Notes under the pieces: model-generated | Seen by the model: the letters and a program-made list of their open reading frames with translations, nothing else | What the model was told of the DNA's origin: nothing | Databases searched by the model: none | Shown: positions 12,666-25,563 of the stretch, in pieces | Position numbering within the stretch: the stretch's first letter is position 1 | How the letters are laid out: the number at the start of each line of letters is the position of its first letter | Translations under genes and position numbers: made by a program | Source of the DNA: Rhizophagus irregularis | Lineage: Eukaryota > Glomeromycota > Glomeromycetes > Glomerales > Glomeraceae | Assembly: GCF_026210795.1 (NCBI RefSeq) | Contig: NC_089436.1 | Coordinates: 4,030,001 to 4,094,000 of the forward strand | Direction of reading: 5' to 3' | DNA: 64,000 nucleotides

Positions 12666-15600
12666 CTATTGTATTACCCCAAAATAAATATGACTTTGAA
12701 GACTTTGTAGATTAAAGTATTTCTTATTTTTTGATTTACGCGTTTTGTCAATAAACTGCTCTTTACCAAAATGTTGTTTTTTAACATTTTTATCAATTCC
12801 CAAACCTCTATCAATTTCATTAAGTTTATTACACCTCACTTTCCAAAAAATCATAGATTTATCCAAAATTTCATTCCTAAAATTATATGACAAAATTTCA
12901 ACTTTTGATTTCGTAGATAATAATTGTTTAAAAAAATTAATTAACGAACAAGGAAAGAAACCTTTAATTAAATCTATGAAAGTTATGTGATCCTCTGATA
13001 CTTCAAGTTTCCAAATATCATTGAGATTTTTAATATGTTCAAGAGTAATATGATTAATAGGATCTAAAATTTTATTAATTTCTAAAAGAAGCCAATTTTG
13101 TACTCCTGAAATTAAATCATCCATATCCTCTCGTCTTTCTTCACAAAACCAGATATGATTGAAATCTTCTTCATCCTCTTCACACATAGGACAAAACCTT
13201 TCTTTATATAATGAAAATAAAGTTCTTTTAATTTGTTCAATGCAAGGAAGTTCTTCAATCATCAACTGAATTTTGCGTCTTCTAATTTTTGATTCTTTGA
13301 AATCAGTGTATAATTTTTGTTTTTCTCCCAAAAAATTATTAAAAAAAATTGACCAATCTATTTCACATTTTCTATACTTATCATTTCTATTTAAATTTAA
13401 AAACCTTTCCAAATTTTTCGTATTGGTTGTTAATGTAATTAACTTTCTTAAAGATTTTTCTATAACTATGCCATTCCATTTGGGAATCCAAGGAAGATCA
13501 TAAAAATTATTATAATTTAAATTAATTCCTAAATTTTGATCATTATGTGCCAAAGAAACAATATTGTCGACATAATTATTTAAAGAATCATCTGTATGAG
13601 CATTAACTTTAAATATATTAACAGATAAATTATTTTCTTTAATAATATCCATAATTATTTTCCAAAGAATGTTGTTATTACTAATTTTAAAAATTTGTCT
13701 AGTAACTAAAGTAAAATTATAAAATTTAAATTTTTCAAAATTACTAATAACGCTAGCACTATCTGTATAAACTGTTAAATTACTATTAGAAGGTGCTATT
13801 AGCAAAGTAATTAATAAAGCAAAAATTTCTGCACATGTTGATGAAATCCAATTATTATAAGATGATATTAATTCCAAAATTTTTTGCAAGGACAAATTAT
13901 AAAAAGTTGTTCCAAAAGTAGCTGATACATATTCTTTGGTAATATCTTTAATTGAACCATCTGTATAGCAAACAAAATCTTTAATGTTTGAATCATATAA
14001 AATTTTTCTTGAATCAAATAATTTCTGTTTATCTAATGATAAATCTATATATTTTTCAATAATATCTAAACTATTTTCATCAAAACGTAATTGATAATTA
14101 TCATATGAAGAGTAATATAAAGGGTTTCGTTTAAAAAATTGATCATATCTTATAATATTTTCCATATAATTATGTTGTGCTTCCTTTAGAAGATATGCCT
14201 TATATCCCTTCCATTTAATAAGTCTTTTATATCTCACTTCATATATTTCAGTTTTCATTGATTCTATTATACATTTACCCTCTATTTGACCAATATTATA
14301 TTCACAACCATTACATACTTTAATAAACAAATTAATTTCACTTGTGTCTGATATTCTTTTAAAATGTTCAAAAATATATGTAAAGGGCTTTTCTTCAATT
14401 ATTTTTCCATAAATATTTTCAAAATGAAACATATTAAAAGATGTTATAATATTATTAATATGAATATTAATTGGTAAAAATTCATAACCACCCAAATTTG
14501 TGACTACATTATTATCTATATATTCCTCTTTAACATTATAATTTTTTCCATTAGTTGTAACTAAAGACTGAATTTTTTTATATATATTTGGCGTATTAAC
14601 TACATTACTATTTCTATTATTACTAAGAGCAAATATCTTATTTTTTATATTCCACCATGTCAGAAGAGTTTTGTTATCAGGAGATAAAAATTGGTCCAAA
14701 AAGTATAAATTATTCATACGTAAAATTTTTATATTTTTCAAAAAACTTTCAGTTCCAACAATTTCCATAATATGACGACCCCTTCCTAATACAGTACTAT
14801 TTTTCCCAATATTGTGTTTATTAAATTCTATACTAAAATTATAACTTTTCATTAATAATAAATTATTAATAATAAAATTATTTCGCAAATGTTGACCCAT
14901 AAAGATTAAATCTTTATTAGAAAAAGGAAAATTAATTAAAGGATTGAAAGGTAAAAGTAGTTTATTTTGAATATCTACTAAACGAATCTCCATTATTTTT
15001 CCTAGAATTCCTTGATCATTAATTTGAATTATAAAATTATTAACCTTAGCTTGCAATTGATTATCAAAAATTGAACGAATATTATATAATAAATTCAATT
15101 CCATAATTATATTTGGTGCAGTTGAAGCTAACTTTAATTTATTTTTAAAATTTTTTCTATAAGGAACCATGATTTTTTCACAATCTTTTTCTGATAGTAT
15201 TATCGTTTGTGTCCTATATTTGATACGTGGTAATATTACAGCATTAAAAATATAGGAACTAATTTTATCTGTTATGCATTTGTTCTTCAGCAGGTTATTA
15301 CTTAAATTTTTAACTTCATCAAAGGCTTGTTGTTTGATAAAATTGTTATCATTATATATATTGAACCAAACACCCAAGATTCTAAGACTTTCTGTTTTTC
15401 CTTTAGGTTTGATTTTGATTTTCTGATTGCCAAATTCTAACTCTATTTTTTCATTAAAATTAAAATTCTTTTTCTTAAGTAACAATTCAGATTTTTCTTT
15501 ATTTATTTGAATATCGTTAAGAGTATAGAAGTCATCAGCCGTTTTTAATATTTTTTCTAATTCTTCTTTATTGCCAGCTAACATATTAGTATCATCCATA

Positions 15601-17546
15601 TATGCCATACTGGTAATGTTTTGTTTTACTTCTACCTCTATATTTTCATATAAATTGATTTTCTTTTTTGCTTTTACACGATATCCAAAGTGTTCTTGCT
15701 GTATGGCAGTAAGAAGTGGATCATAATATATACACCACAAAAGTGGTGAGATTATTTCCCCTTGATCGATTCCAACCATTACATCATATGGATTACTTAA
15801 TCCTCCTGCTGTAAATACACTATTTTTCCGTCCTAAAAATAACTCTTTTGTTAAATTAATAAAAGAACTTGGTATTTTAAGACGTTGCATAGCTTTTTCT
15901 AACATAAAAATATTAACACGATCATATGCTTTTGACATGTCTAATGATAAAATCCACAGTTCCTTATCATTCTCATTAGCATCTTGAATTATTTCATTAA
16001 TAATCCTTAATGGTTCAAAAGTTGAACTGAAAGGCAATCCAGCAAATTGTAAACCTTTAAGAATTTTGTTTTTCTGAAGAATTGTTGATAATCTTGCATT
16101 CATTATTGATACCATTAATTTCCTAGCCGTTTCCAACAAAGTTATTGGGCGTGTATTAACTAGTTGACAACCCCATGGCTTTGGTTTCGGTATAGGATAA
16201 ACATTAGCATATTTCCATTCTAATGGTATCTCTTGATTATTAAAAATTAAAATAATTAATTTTCTAATAATTTCTTTAAATTCTGGAGATGCGTGCTTCA
16301 ACATTTCATTACTAATACCCGTAGGTCCAGAAGCTTTATTATTTGATAATTTATTTAAAGCTTCATTCAATTCATCATTTGTAGGCTCTACCATCAAATC
16401 TTTATAAATTTTATCATTAATTTCATCTTGAGGAAAATAAAATTTTGCCCAATATTCTGATAAAATCTTAGGTTGGTTTGTTGATCCTGCAATATTTTGA
16501 AAATGATCATTTACAATATCTTTTATTTTTTCTTCATCAGTGATTAATTTATCTTCATTATTTTCTTTAATTAGAACTCTGTCTAATACAATGGATTTAA
16601 TTTCACGTTCCATTACACTATTAATCATACGTTTTTGATTTTCTAATAAATCTTCACAGCGTTGGTCAATTGCTAGTTTAATTTTTTCTTCTTTGAATTG
16701 TAAAAGATCGTGATTATATAGGATTAAATAAATTTGATATAAATTTTTTATTTCTTCAAAAATTTCCTTGACACTTTTATCATCCTTAGGAATTTTATTC
16801 CAACAATAATCACTTTTTTCTCTTCCAATTTCCAATAATTTTTTTCTATATGTAATCCAATTTCTGATCACATGATTTCTTTTTCTTGAATCTTTAATTG
16901 AACGTCTGAAATTTATTAAAAATTTCATTACTTTATATGCATTAGATATTTTCATTGGGTTGACTTGACTTTTAGTTAATTTGATTTTTTCTATTGGAAT
17001 ACAATTTTTACTAGCTTGAACAAGACCTTTTTTGATCTTATCCCATATATGATTAATATTATTTTTATCGTTAAAATTAAATTTTAAAATTTCTGAATTT
17101 GAAATGTATTTATTAAGATCATTCTGAAATAATTCCCATTGCTCTCCATCCATTTTATCATACTTATAAACTTCTTTAAATCCTTCCTTCCATTTGATAT
17201 TAGCAATATTTCCAATCAAATCTTCTGACCATATTGAATACACTAACATTCTATGATCAGTATTAATTGTTGTTGTATTAACAATTTTGCATTCTTGTGT
17301 TTCTGAAAATAAATTTTCTGTTACCCAAATGTAATCTATTCTAGAAGGATTTTGATTTGTATTAAAAGGATAGAAAGTATTTAAGGAATGTTGTGATAAA
17401 TTATCGAACATGATATAGAAAGGATCATAAAAATTTTGTTCATCTTCAATCCATTCAAAAAGTTTATATTCTTTTTTCATTTTACGATTATTATTTTTAT
17501 CATCCAGATATTTTTCATAATGAAGATTAAAATCACCAAGAAGAAT
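12666..17546 (-). CDS. LINE-A ORF2, downstream part: endonuclease C-terminus, reverse transcriptase, RNase H
   Basis: This part is open throughout, from the TA insertion point to the TAA at 12666. It begins with the endonuclease block LLGDFNLHYEKY (just upstream of the first ATG of this part, 17480), followed by SRIDYIWVTENL and TDHRMLVYSIW. Counting from that ATG, the reverse transcriptase has its catalytic YMDD near residue 625, preceded by GIDQGEIISPLLW. RNase H follows with YTDGS near 1173, a glutamate in CAEIFAL, YTDSAS near 1240 and a late VDNIV. A Cys-Cys-His-Cys cluster (CPMC and HIWFC, near 1430) lies close to the end, as is common in ORF2 of Tad/I/Jockey-type LINEs. The first ATG is not the real start: the protein begins at 26194 across the nested transposon. 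As it stands, the gene cannot make the full enzyme. Confidence 0.92.
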   Translation of the reverse strand: MLLGDFNLHYEKYLDDKNNNRKMKKEYKLFEWIEDEQNFYDPFYIMFDNLSQHSLNTFYPFNTNQNPSRIDYIWVTENLFSETQECKIVNTTTINTDHRMLVYSIWSEDLIGNIANIKWKEGFKEVYKYDKMDGEQWELFQNDLNKYISNSEILKFNFNDKNNINHIWDKIKKGLVQASKNCIPIEKIKLTKSQVNPMKISNAYKVMKFLINFRRSIKDSRKRNHVIRNWITYRKKLLEIGREKSDYCWNKIPKDDKSVKEIFEEIKNLYQIYLILYNHDLLQFKEEKIKLAIDQRCEDLLENQKRMINSVMEREIKSIVLDRVLIKENNEDKLITDEEKIKDIVNDHFQNIAGSTNQPKILSEYWAKFYFPQDEINDKIYKDLMVEPTNDELNEALNKLSNNKASGPTGISNEMLKHASPEFKEIIRKLIILIFNNQEIPLEWKYANVYPIPKPKPWGCQLVNTRPITLLETARKLMVSIMNARLSTILQKNKILKGLQFAGLPFSSTFEPLRIINEIIQDANENDKELWILSLDMSKAYDRVNIFMLEKAMQRLKIPSSFINLTKELFLGRKNSVFTAGGLSNPYDVMVGIDQGEIISPLLWCIYYDPLLTAIQQEHFGYRVKAKKKINLYENIEVEVKQNITSMAYMDDTNMLAGNKEELEKILKTADDFYTLNDIQINKEKSELLLKKKNFNFNEKIELEFGNQKIKIKPKGKTESLRILGVWFNIYNDNNFIKQQAFDEVKNLSNNLLKNKCITDKISSYIFNAVILPRIKYRTQTIILSEKDCEKIMVPYRKNFKNKLKLASTAPNIIMELNLLYNIRSIFDNQLQAKVNNFIIQINDQGILGKIMEIRLVDIQNKLLLPFNPLINFPFSNKDLIFMGQHLRNNFIINNLLLMKSYNFSIEFNKHNIGKNSTVLGRGRHIMEIVGTESFLKNIKILRMNNLYFLDQFLSPDNKTLLTWWNIKNKIFALSNNRNSNVVNTPNIYKKIQSLVTTNGKNYNVKEEYIDNNVVTNLGGYEFLPINIHINNIITSFNMFHFENIYGKIIEEKPFTYIFEHFKRISDTSEINLFIKVCNGCEYNIGQIEGKCIIESMKTEIYEVRYKRLIKWKGYKAYLLKEAQHNYMENIIRYDQFFKRNPLYYSSYDNYQLRFDENSLDIIEKYIDLSLDKQKLFDSRKILYDSNIKDFVCYTDGSIKDITKEYVSATFGTTFYNLSLQKILELISSYNNWISSTCAEIFALLITLLIAPSNSNLTVYTDSASVISNFEKFKFYNFTLVTRQIFKISNNNILWKIIMDIIKENNLSVNIFKVNAHTDDSLNNYVDNIVSLAHNDQNLGINLNYNNFYDLPWIPKWNGIVIEKSLRKLITLTTNTKNLERFLNLNRNDKYRKCEIDWSIFFNNFLGEKQKLYTDFKESKIRRRKIQLMIEELPCIEQIKRTLFSLYKERFCPMCEEDEEDFNHIWFCEERREDMDDLISGVQNWLLLEINKILDPINHITLEHIKNLNDIWKLEVSEDHITFIDLIKGFFPCSLINFFKQLLSTKSKVEILSYNFRNEILDKSMIFWKVRCNKLNEIDRGLGIDKNVKKQHFGKEQFIDKTRKSKNKKYFNLQSLQSHIYFGVIQ

Positions 17547-17547
17547 A

Positions 17548-17592
17548 CTTTGCTATCAGAGCAAGTTTTTTTGACATCCTTATAATATATAT
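17548..17592 (+). repeat. Left terminal inverted repeat of the nested transposon
   Basis: Starts CTTTGCTATCAG, followed by an aag-ttttttt-gacat block that pairs imperfectly with the right end. Confidence 0.85.
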
Positions 17593-18055
17593 ATAAATAG
17601 CATATTGACATAATTATGCATATTGTCATATATATTTACATTAATTTTAATAAGGTTTTAATAAACTTGACATGTAACATCAATTTTACATACCCTTTTA
17701 AAAGGATAATTATCAAGTATTACACAATTGATTTTTTTTTCTTAAATAAAATAATAATTTTAATAGAGTTAATAACATGGATATTAATAAGGTTTTTGAA
17801 GTAAATGATATTTTAATATATTACACAAGTAATTATAATAACTATATTAAACTAATTATAACATTCATTTAATAAACTACCATTTTAATATAAATTTTAA
17901 TATAAATGTTAGCAATGTTTTTGCAACAAATAATATTTTAATGCATTATATAAGTAATTGTGCTAAACATATTAAACTAATTACAATATTACTATATGTA
18001 AATATACGCATATTGCATGCATAAAGTATTACACTAAGCTAAATGTATAATTAAT
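17593..18055. repeat. Left subterminal AT-rich repeats
   Basis: An approximate duplication of about 130 bp is visible: ttttaatatattacacaagtaa (about 17811) is echoed as ttttaatgcattatataagtaa (about 17936), both followed by a related tattaaactaattacaa-like phrase. Such subterminal repeats are usual transposase-binding regions in CACTA-like elements; that role is inferred here. No gene is seen. Confidence 0.5.
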
Positions 18056-19676
18056 TTACTGTAAATTAAAACTTCTTCTATTTAATCTACGAGTACGACG
18101 GCTTTGTGTAATTGTTGACAAGTCCACTTGATTTGCTGCATTTTTCTGAGTTACGTTTGGAATGATCAAATCATTAGTCAAATAATCCAGTTCTTTAATT
18201 TGCTGTAACGTGTGATGATTATCAATTCTAGGATTATTTAAATGTGATACTTCAAGAGTTAAATGTAATCTAAACGCTTTTTTTAAATATATTTTTAATG
18301 GATTCATAATGGTAGAATCATCAAATAATTCCTCTTCATTAATAACGGCTAATTGTGAAAAAAAGACATCTTTAACAAATGCATCTGTAATATATGGTGC
18401 AATTTCATCTTCATTTGGAACCTCATCAATATTTAAAATCCTGTTTAAAAAGTAATTAAATAATTTTAATTATAGGTACTAATAATTAATAGCGAGGCAG
18501 TACAATTTAAAAGAACTTACTCTTTAATTTTTATATATTCCTCTGCATAAATACTAATATCATTATTAAGTCGTGAACGGTGTTGTGCTAAATATTCAAG
18601 ACCACGTCCTTTTAAGAATTTTACACCCTCGCTATTTTTTCCTTGATTTGGCAATAAAATTTTTGCAATATTCGTAACTATATCTGGACCAGGATTTCTA
18701 CTTCGTATAAATAAAACTTTCATTTCCTCGCACATGTCAAACACATCTTCACTAGTAAACTATAAATTCAAAATAATTAGATCAAAAATTATTATTAAAT
18801 TACATAATTAGAAATATATTAACATTTAAACTTACTCCGTTACCATTAGACACAGATGAAGGATGATCAGCTGATTCTGCTACTGCAGATTTCGTTGTTT
18901 CAAGTGAAGCATGATAACGCTGTTGACATTGACTTCTACTATACCGAGTATTATCTTCTTCATTACTATAACGTTTTCTAGATTTGTTTAATTGCACTTG
19001 CTCATCATCAATATTAATTATTTGAGAATTAACTGCCGATAATGATTTGAGTTTTTCATGATGGCTTTGCTTTTTATTTGATAAACAATGATCAAGGTCA
19101 TCATTGCTTTGATCATTATTTTTTTGTTTTGTAAGTAATGATCTAATGACACGTTCTAAATCACTGTCACTATTAGCTTTTTTCTTAGAAAAGAATGAGA
19201 CAAGGGTACGTTCTAAATCATTATCATCAGAATTATCTTTTGCAAAAAATTCAGTACATGATCCATCTTGTTGAATATTAATTGTTGTAGCATTCTGTTC
19301 ATTCATTCTTAATATATCGTTACTATTACCAGGCGTCTCATTAGAAGTATCATATGGAATATTGAGGTTTTTAGGGGATAAAGCTTTTCTTGAATTGTTA
19401 ATATCACCATCTTCTTGATTTATATCATCATCGTCATCATCTATTTCAACTGTGAGTACTGTTTATAAATCATAGAAAGTAAAATTAATACTTTAAAGAA
19501 TTAAAGTTTGAACTAATTTATTAAAAAATTTTACCGAAGGGTTCTTTTTCTTTGTTATTCTTTCGACAAGTATCACGCGTATTAGATGTAGCTCATGTAT
19601 TAGGTGTAGCTCGTGTATTAGGTGTAACTCGTGTATTAGGTGCTTTATTAACTGAAGTTTTTCTTTTTTGCGGCAT
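18056..19676 (-). pseudogene. Accessory gene of the nested transposon (four exons, one nonsense codon)
   Basis: Four exons join in consistent phase: 19676-19535, 19458-18836, 18759-18521 and 18440-18056, totalling 1,389 nt or 463 codons. Introns are 67-80 nt and begin GTAAG or GTAAA and end AG. The start MPQKRKTSVNK is followed by an 18-bp repeat coding TPNTRA-like units. In the third unit CGA has become TGA (19595-19593, codon 28). The middle is acidic and low in complexity (a run of six Asp, many Ser/Asn/Lys). The C-terminal half contains a helical, better-structured region (FLKGRGLEYLAQHRSRLNND). I do not recognise the family. Its place beside the transposase, in divergent orientation, resembles the second gene of CACTA-like elements. 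Translation from MNEQN at 19306 could bypass the stop. Confidence 0.62.
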
Positions 19677-21279
19677 ATGTAGGTATTTATAAAGTGTTTA
19701 TAAAAAGATTTTACGAGAAAAAATTTTTTAAATTTTTTTAAAGATGTAAAAATGTGGCGATTTTATATGGATTATTGATTAGATCAGCATGTCACATGAT
19801 AAATAAAATACATAAGTCTCAAACATCATATTTACGTATATGTACATTTATTTTAGCCTATTCTGTCGATAATCATTGTAACCAGAGTAAACTATTTATT
19901 CTGAAGTAAACTTATAATAATGAACTAACCAACAAGAGCAGCCAAATAATAACTAGAGACTATGAGTTGGAGCGAAAGTAAGTAGAATAATTGTGAAATT
20001 TAGTAAATTTAGAGGATTATGTTCGCTTTATAGAAACTAATGCTTTTTTACTTTTATTTTATAGGAGCGCTCTTTTCTTGGGTATTTATAGCCTTCCATT
20101 TTGTTTAGGACTTCTGGTAAGCTGCTTTATTATCGATGTTGGTTTATTTTCTTTACTAATTAGTGTGTACTAACATTTCTTTGTAATTGACATAAGAGTT
20201 TTGATTTAGCACAGTATGCCAAAAGAGATGAATGAAATAGCTGACCAAGATTTTAATGATACCAGTCATATCATATCCTAGCCCAATACATGGAAATTAA
20301 TGATGATAACGAAAAAGACGAATTTGATCTGATTAAGGACGAGGACCAAAATTTTCTCAAAATTAATGAATTTTTTTAAACGACGTAAATATTTACTTTA
20401 AGCTTATAATTAAATTTTGTGATCCTAGTTATACTCTCTATTCTCAAAAATAATTTACTTTATTTATTAGTTATTACCTTTCATAGTGCTAAGAGAATGA
20501 AGTTGATGCCGATTATGATAATAATATTAGATAATGACAAGGAGTGGAAAGATTTAGATGTCATGCGCCTTAATTTTTTCAATTTTTACTGTAAAATTAA
20601 TTATGTCAGAAAAAAAAAATTATATTATTGCAATAGCAAAACTTTGCATATCATCACGTATTAGATTCTAGTTGATAAAATAGTACAGATATAGCGAGCA
20701 AAATATTATAGTAAAATCTTTACAATTTGAAGATTATTAATGTTATGGAAGAATTCGTTTAGTTATATGATTTTACATGGTGGGAGAATTCATTTAGTTA
20801 TATGATTTTATATGGTGGGAGAATTCGTTTAGTTATATGATTTTATATGATGAGGAAATAAAAGAGATAAACAACAATTTTTTTTTAAAAAAAAAATAGA
20901 AAATAGCAAGTTGGTATCGATGAGGATAGGATGAGGACAAAGAAATGATAGAGATGAGGAAAGATGGTGGAGGAAGACTCAGGTAACTAAGACTAAGATA
21001 GAAATTAATCATATGAACAACTATCTTCGTCTTTATTCTTGTAAAATTATATTTTTTATATAGTTGTATTATATTCTTAATCTATAATCATAATAAAATT
21101 TTATTCAGTGATTAACGTATCACAATATCACATGAAAAAATAATGATTTGCCAATTATGAAGTTTAATTAAGTTTAAAAATTTGATCATGAAGTTTAATC
21201 ACGATCTTATCTTTTTTAATTTTTTTAAAAAAAACTTTAGATTTTTAAATTTCCCACTTTAAAAAAATTTTATTTAATT
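19677..21279. other. Divergent intergenic region inside the nested transposon
   Basis: It separates the two head-to-head genes and probably holds both promoters. A possible coding relic (EINDDNEKDEFDLIKDEDQN, 20292-20355) has no partner exons that I can join. It also contains the 35-bp triplicate at 20751-20855 and AT-rich DNA. Confidence 0.4.
20751..20855. repeat. 35-bp tandem repeat, three copies
   Basis: gaattcgtttagttatatga recurs at 20751, 20786 and 20821 with one or two changes per copy. It lies in the region between the two transposon genes. Confidence 0.9.
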
Positions 21280-24200
21280 ATGGTTAAAACTTCACGTAAA
21301 ACATCACGAAAAGCAAACTTGAGACAAGTAATTCGCCCAAACCTTGGCAAAAAAGTTAATCTTCGAAGAAACATTCAACAATCACTCGTCAAACATAATT
21401 TTAATACTACTACTACTGATGACATTCAAAATAATTTTATCAACTCTTTCTCATCTCAAAGATTTGAGCAAATTGATGAAAGTTCTAACTTAACTTTACC
21501 TTCTTCACCTTCACTACCTTTACCACCTTCTACATCACCACCTTCTCCATCACCGCCTTCTCTATCTCCCCCTTCACAATCTTTACAACATGAAAATGAT
21601 AATCTTGCTGCTGAAGATAATCAAGAAAATTATTCTTACGATGATGAAAATTATTATTGGGAATCTGAATCTGATAATGATGATGATGGAAATTATTCAT
21701 GGAAATCTAGTGTAGATAGTGATAGTGATAATCAAGAGAATTATTCTGATGGTAGTGATGAAGAAATATCTTTTACATTCAAAGATCAATATGATGGATT
21801 TCAAGATACACCTTCTTATTCTAGTGAAGCTGGACCTTATTTCCCAAATAAAACTGTAATGTTGATGTTCATTTGGTATACAAAGCATATGATAGGTAAC
21901 GATATTTAAACTTTTTGTATAATATTTTTTAACAAATTAACTAATTAATTATTTATAACTAGGGACTCATGCATATCAAGATTTAATAAAGATCCTAAAA
22001 CATCCAGATTTTCATATAAGCGAACTTCCTCTCAGTATCACAACATTAAAAAAAATGTGACGTGGTTTACCATTGATGACTCTTAATAGTCACGATGTAA
22101 AGATTAATCCAATGGATACGCCATCTACCACACTAACCCAAAAAGAAGGATATACTTTTTCTCTTTTTGATCATATTCAGCGTATTCTTAAAAATCCATT
22201 TCTTTTTTCAAAAATGTATTTTGGACCTGGAGTTGAAGCATCTGAAGTGGTAGAATTATGGGAAGGGCAAATATGGAAAGAATCACCAATTTTTGGCGAA
22301 ACATCATTACTGATTAACAATGGTAAGATTTTATTATTTACTTATAATATTATTAAATAATATATGTAATATATGATATATTTTGTTTATAAATCTTATA
22401 ATATTTTATCATTTTTAGTTTTATATCAAGCCGGAGATTTTATTATCTATATTATCTATCAAGAGCGTTCATCAACTTTGCATTTAGGACAAATTAATGG
22501 AATTGTGACAAAAGGAAATAAAGATGAAAAATTTCTGTATATTCAAGAAATTGTATACTACTCAGATCTTCCAAAAAACCTGAAATCTTATGAACGTTTA
22601 AATAAATCTAAAAAAGCACAGTTTGGCTTACAGAAAGACGTAATTTGGTTAATATAAGTAATGTTATTAATCATGTCAAAATTTGGTTGAAAGATCTACC
22701 GGAACCATTAAATTATGATTATCAGATCGATGAAATTTTATATGTACATAATAATAGGTCAAAAATACGACAGATAATATGACGACATCGACTAACTTAT
22801 TATAAAACACCAACTCCTCCTTCTAGTATTCAACATTTGAAATTTTTTGTAGACTTATATTACGACGATTTTGGTACATTTAGAAAATCATATCACAAAC
22901 TTGGAGGACTTTATGTCCAATTCGGAAATATGCCACTTTCTATACGACAATGTCTTAAAAACCACTTTCTAATAGGATTCGTACCTTTTGGTGCTACTTT
23001 CACTGAATTTATTAAACCTTTTATTCATGATATGAAAAAGTTACAAAATGGAATTATTATGACCAATTGTCACGGTGAGGAGGTATTTATATCTGGTGGA
23101 CTTGGTATGTGTACAGCAGATCTGCCGCAAGGCAATGATTTGACTGGAATTCGAAGACATAATGCTTATTATGGATGTTGCTCATGTGAAGTATCACAAG
23201 ATGATCTTACCAATTTGCTTTTTGATATACAAGCTAATGGTAGATATTGCCATCTAACAGATTATCAATTTCAAATGATTAAACAAGCACCCACGAAATC
23301 TTCTAAAGAGACTATTGCAAAACAACATGGATTATGTTATCATAAAAATATTCTTGATCATCTTATTCGCAATCGGCATATACAAACGCCCCAAGATCCT
23401 TATCATTATTTGGCAGGATTAGTACACCGTCTTTTTGATGAAACTTTTAAAGTAATGAATAATATGGGTTATGTAGAATTTATTAAAGTATGGAAAACAT
23501 TTGAAGTACCATCTATTTGGAATCGATTACAAAATCCAATTACACATCGTGATAGTTATTGGATGAATGATTCACTACGCCTTACAATGATAATGCCTTT
23601 TATTTTAATTCGTGCAATTAATTACAAACATTATAAGGACGATTTTATTACTAGAATCAAAAATGATTTCTGTTTAAGCAATAAGATGCAAGTTCCGGGT
23701 ATTATTATTAACTGTTGGGTAAAAATGGCTAAAGCTTGCAAAGCTATTTTTAAATCATCATATATAATAGACGAATCATATAATGATTATATAGCTTTAA
23801 GTGAAATACTTGAAGAAATATCTAATATGCTATTAAAGGTATTTATTATTGTTTTTTTATTTAATCTATATTTTTTTTACCGTATATAAATTGACTTTAA
23901 TAATTTTTAATCGTAATTTTAATATTCATAGGTATTCGGATTATCATTTTCCAAACTTCCAAATATGCATGTACTTCGGCATTTACCTGAGATTGCCGTT
24001 AATTTTGGTACGATGGTTAATGTCTCAGTTGCATTTAAAGAGGCAATGCATGGATTGTACAAAAAACATGTACCACATACCAATAAAAAAAATATTTCAA
24101 TGGATCTTTCAAAGCGAGATAATACATTACAAACTTTGCGATACTTACTAGATGGTGGATTAGATGAAAGGTACGATAATATTGTTAATAATTCATTTAG

Positions 24201-24941
24201 TAATATAGGTCAAGATCCACATTTGTGCGGATTATTGAATGATTGGTATATCAAAACTTCCAATTCTAAAGAAGAAAATACTGGTATATAAATAACAGTT
24301 TATTTTTTTAATAATTGTATTATTTTTAATAATTTATTAATCAATTTAGGTATTTTTTCTATTCATCCTGATTTTGGAAATATTCGTGTTTATGGATTAT
24401 GGAAACTATCTAAAATTCATAAGCTCGGTTTATCTTCTACAATTTCTGAAAATAATTTATTATTTGATTTAACGAAAATATATGAAGATATATATCAAAA
24501 TTATGGTATAATTATTCAACGTCATATAAATTATTATGATTTTATTTATTTTACTGTATTACATGAGAATTATTATTCTAATATAACATTACGAGTTGGT
24601 GAAGTAATTGACGTAGAAGAAGAAGACAATTCTAATGAACAATCATACGCACTTATACGAGCAATCATATTACACCAGGATGATTATGGACGGATCAATC
24701 CTTTTCTTCTAGTTGATTGGTTTTATAGAAGTGGTAATGTTGATTCAATAACGGGTTTACCAATTTATTATCTACAAGAAAGTAATGATTCTTTATGGTC
24801 TCATCTTCATCTTTAATAATCGTTGATCGGCAACCTAAAGTGCATTTTGTACATAAATGCACACGTAATTGTTTAGGAGGATCACATGATAAGAATAATA
24901 AGGAATATATATTAAATGAATTTTATTATTTAATTATATAA
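21280..24941 (+). pseudogene. Plavaka/Tnp2-like transposase, five exons, inactivated
   Basis: Exons join at 21280-21895, 21963-22322, 22419-23838, 23932-24283 and 24350-24941, with introns of 66-96 nt. The N-terminus is basic, then Pro/Ser-rich and acidic. Exon 2 holds a block typical of fungal Plavaka proteins (HPDFHISELPLSITTLKK then RGLPL). Exon 3 holds the transposase core: GGLYVQFGNMPLSIRQCLKN, IGFVPFGATFTEFIKPF, then GIRRHNAYYGCCSCEV with its His/Cys pattern. Exon 4 reads LPNMHVLRHLPEIAVNFGT. Damage: TGA at 22058-22060 and at 22780-22782, a frameshift near 22615 (homology resumes as VWLTERRNLVNISNVINHVK), and a slip in the repeat catcttcatctt near 24805. After that slip the C-terminal block CTRNCLGGSHDKNN continues to TAA at 24939-24941. 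The superfamily call rests on motif memory; catalytic residues are not assigned. Confidence 0.83.
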
Positions 24942-25563
24942 TTAGTATTATATTAGCGAATTTTATTAATATAAAAATGCATATAATATAGATATTATAA
25001 ATATTATAATATTAATGTAATATATACTATAATATTAATGCAATATACATATTACAAATATTATTAAATATGTATTATAAACATTATAATATATATGTCA
25101 GTATACGTATTTTAAACATTATAATATCAATATAATATATATGGCAATATATATCTTATCATTATAATATATATGTCAGTTTACGTTTTTTAAACATTAT
25201 AATATCAATATAATATATGTGGCAATATATATCTTATAAACATTATAATATATATGTCAGTTTACGTTTTTTAAACATTATAATATCAATATAATATATA
25301 TGGCAATATATATCTTATAAACATTATAATATATATGTCAGTTTACGTTTTTTAAACATTATAATATCAATATAATATATATGGCAATATATATCTTATA
25401 AACATTATAATATATATGTCAATATATTTATAATAAATATTATAAAATTAATATTGGTATTAATATTGTAATACATTTTAATATGATATTTTAATATATT
25501 TTAAACTATAATAGCAGGTATGCTGCTAATATATATAAAATACATGGTAACATAGTTATCAAT
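24942..25563. repeat. Right subterminal repeats, about 81-bp period
   Basis: atgtcag or atgtca recurs at 25095, 25173, 25254, 25335 and 25416 (periods 78, 81, 81, 81). Each copy contains tttaaacattataatatcaa and a related atggcaatatatatctta phrase. It precedes the right inverted repeat, so it is probably part of the transposon's cis-acting end. That role is inference. Confidence 0.88.

Noticed and set aside
12745-13503. Plus-strand frames opposite LINE-A ORF2
   Set aside because: They are antisense shadows of the reverse-transcriptase ORF and lack independent protein features.
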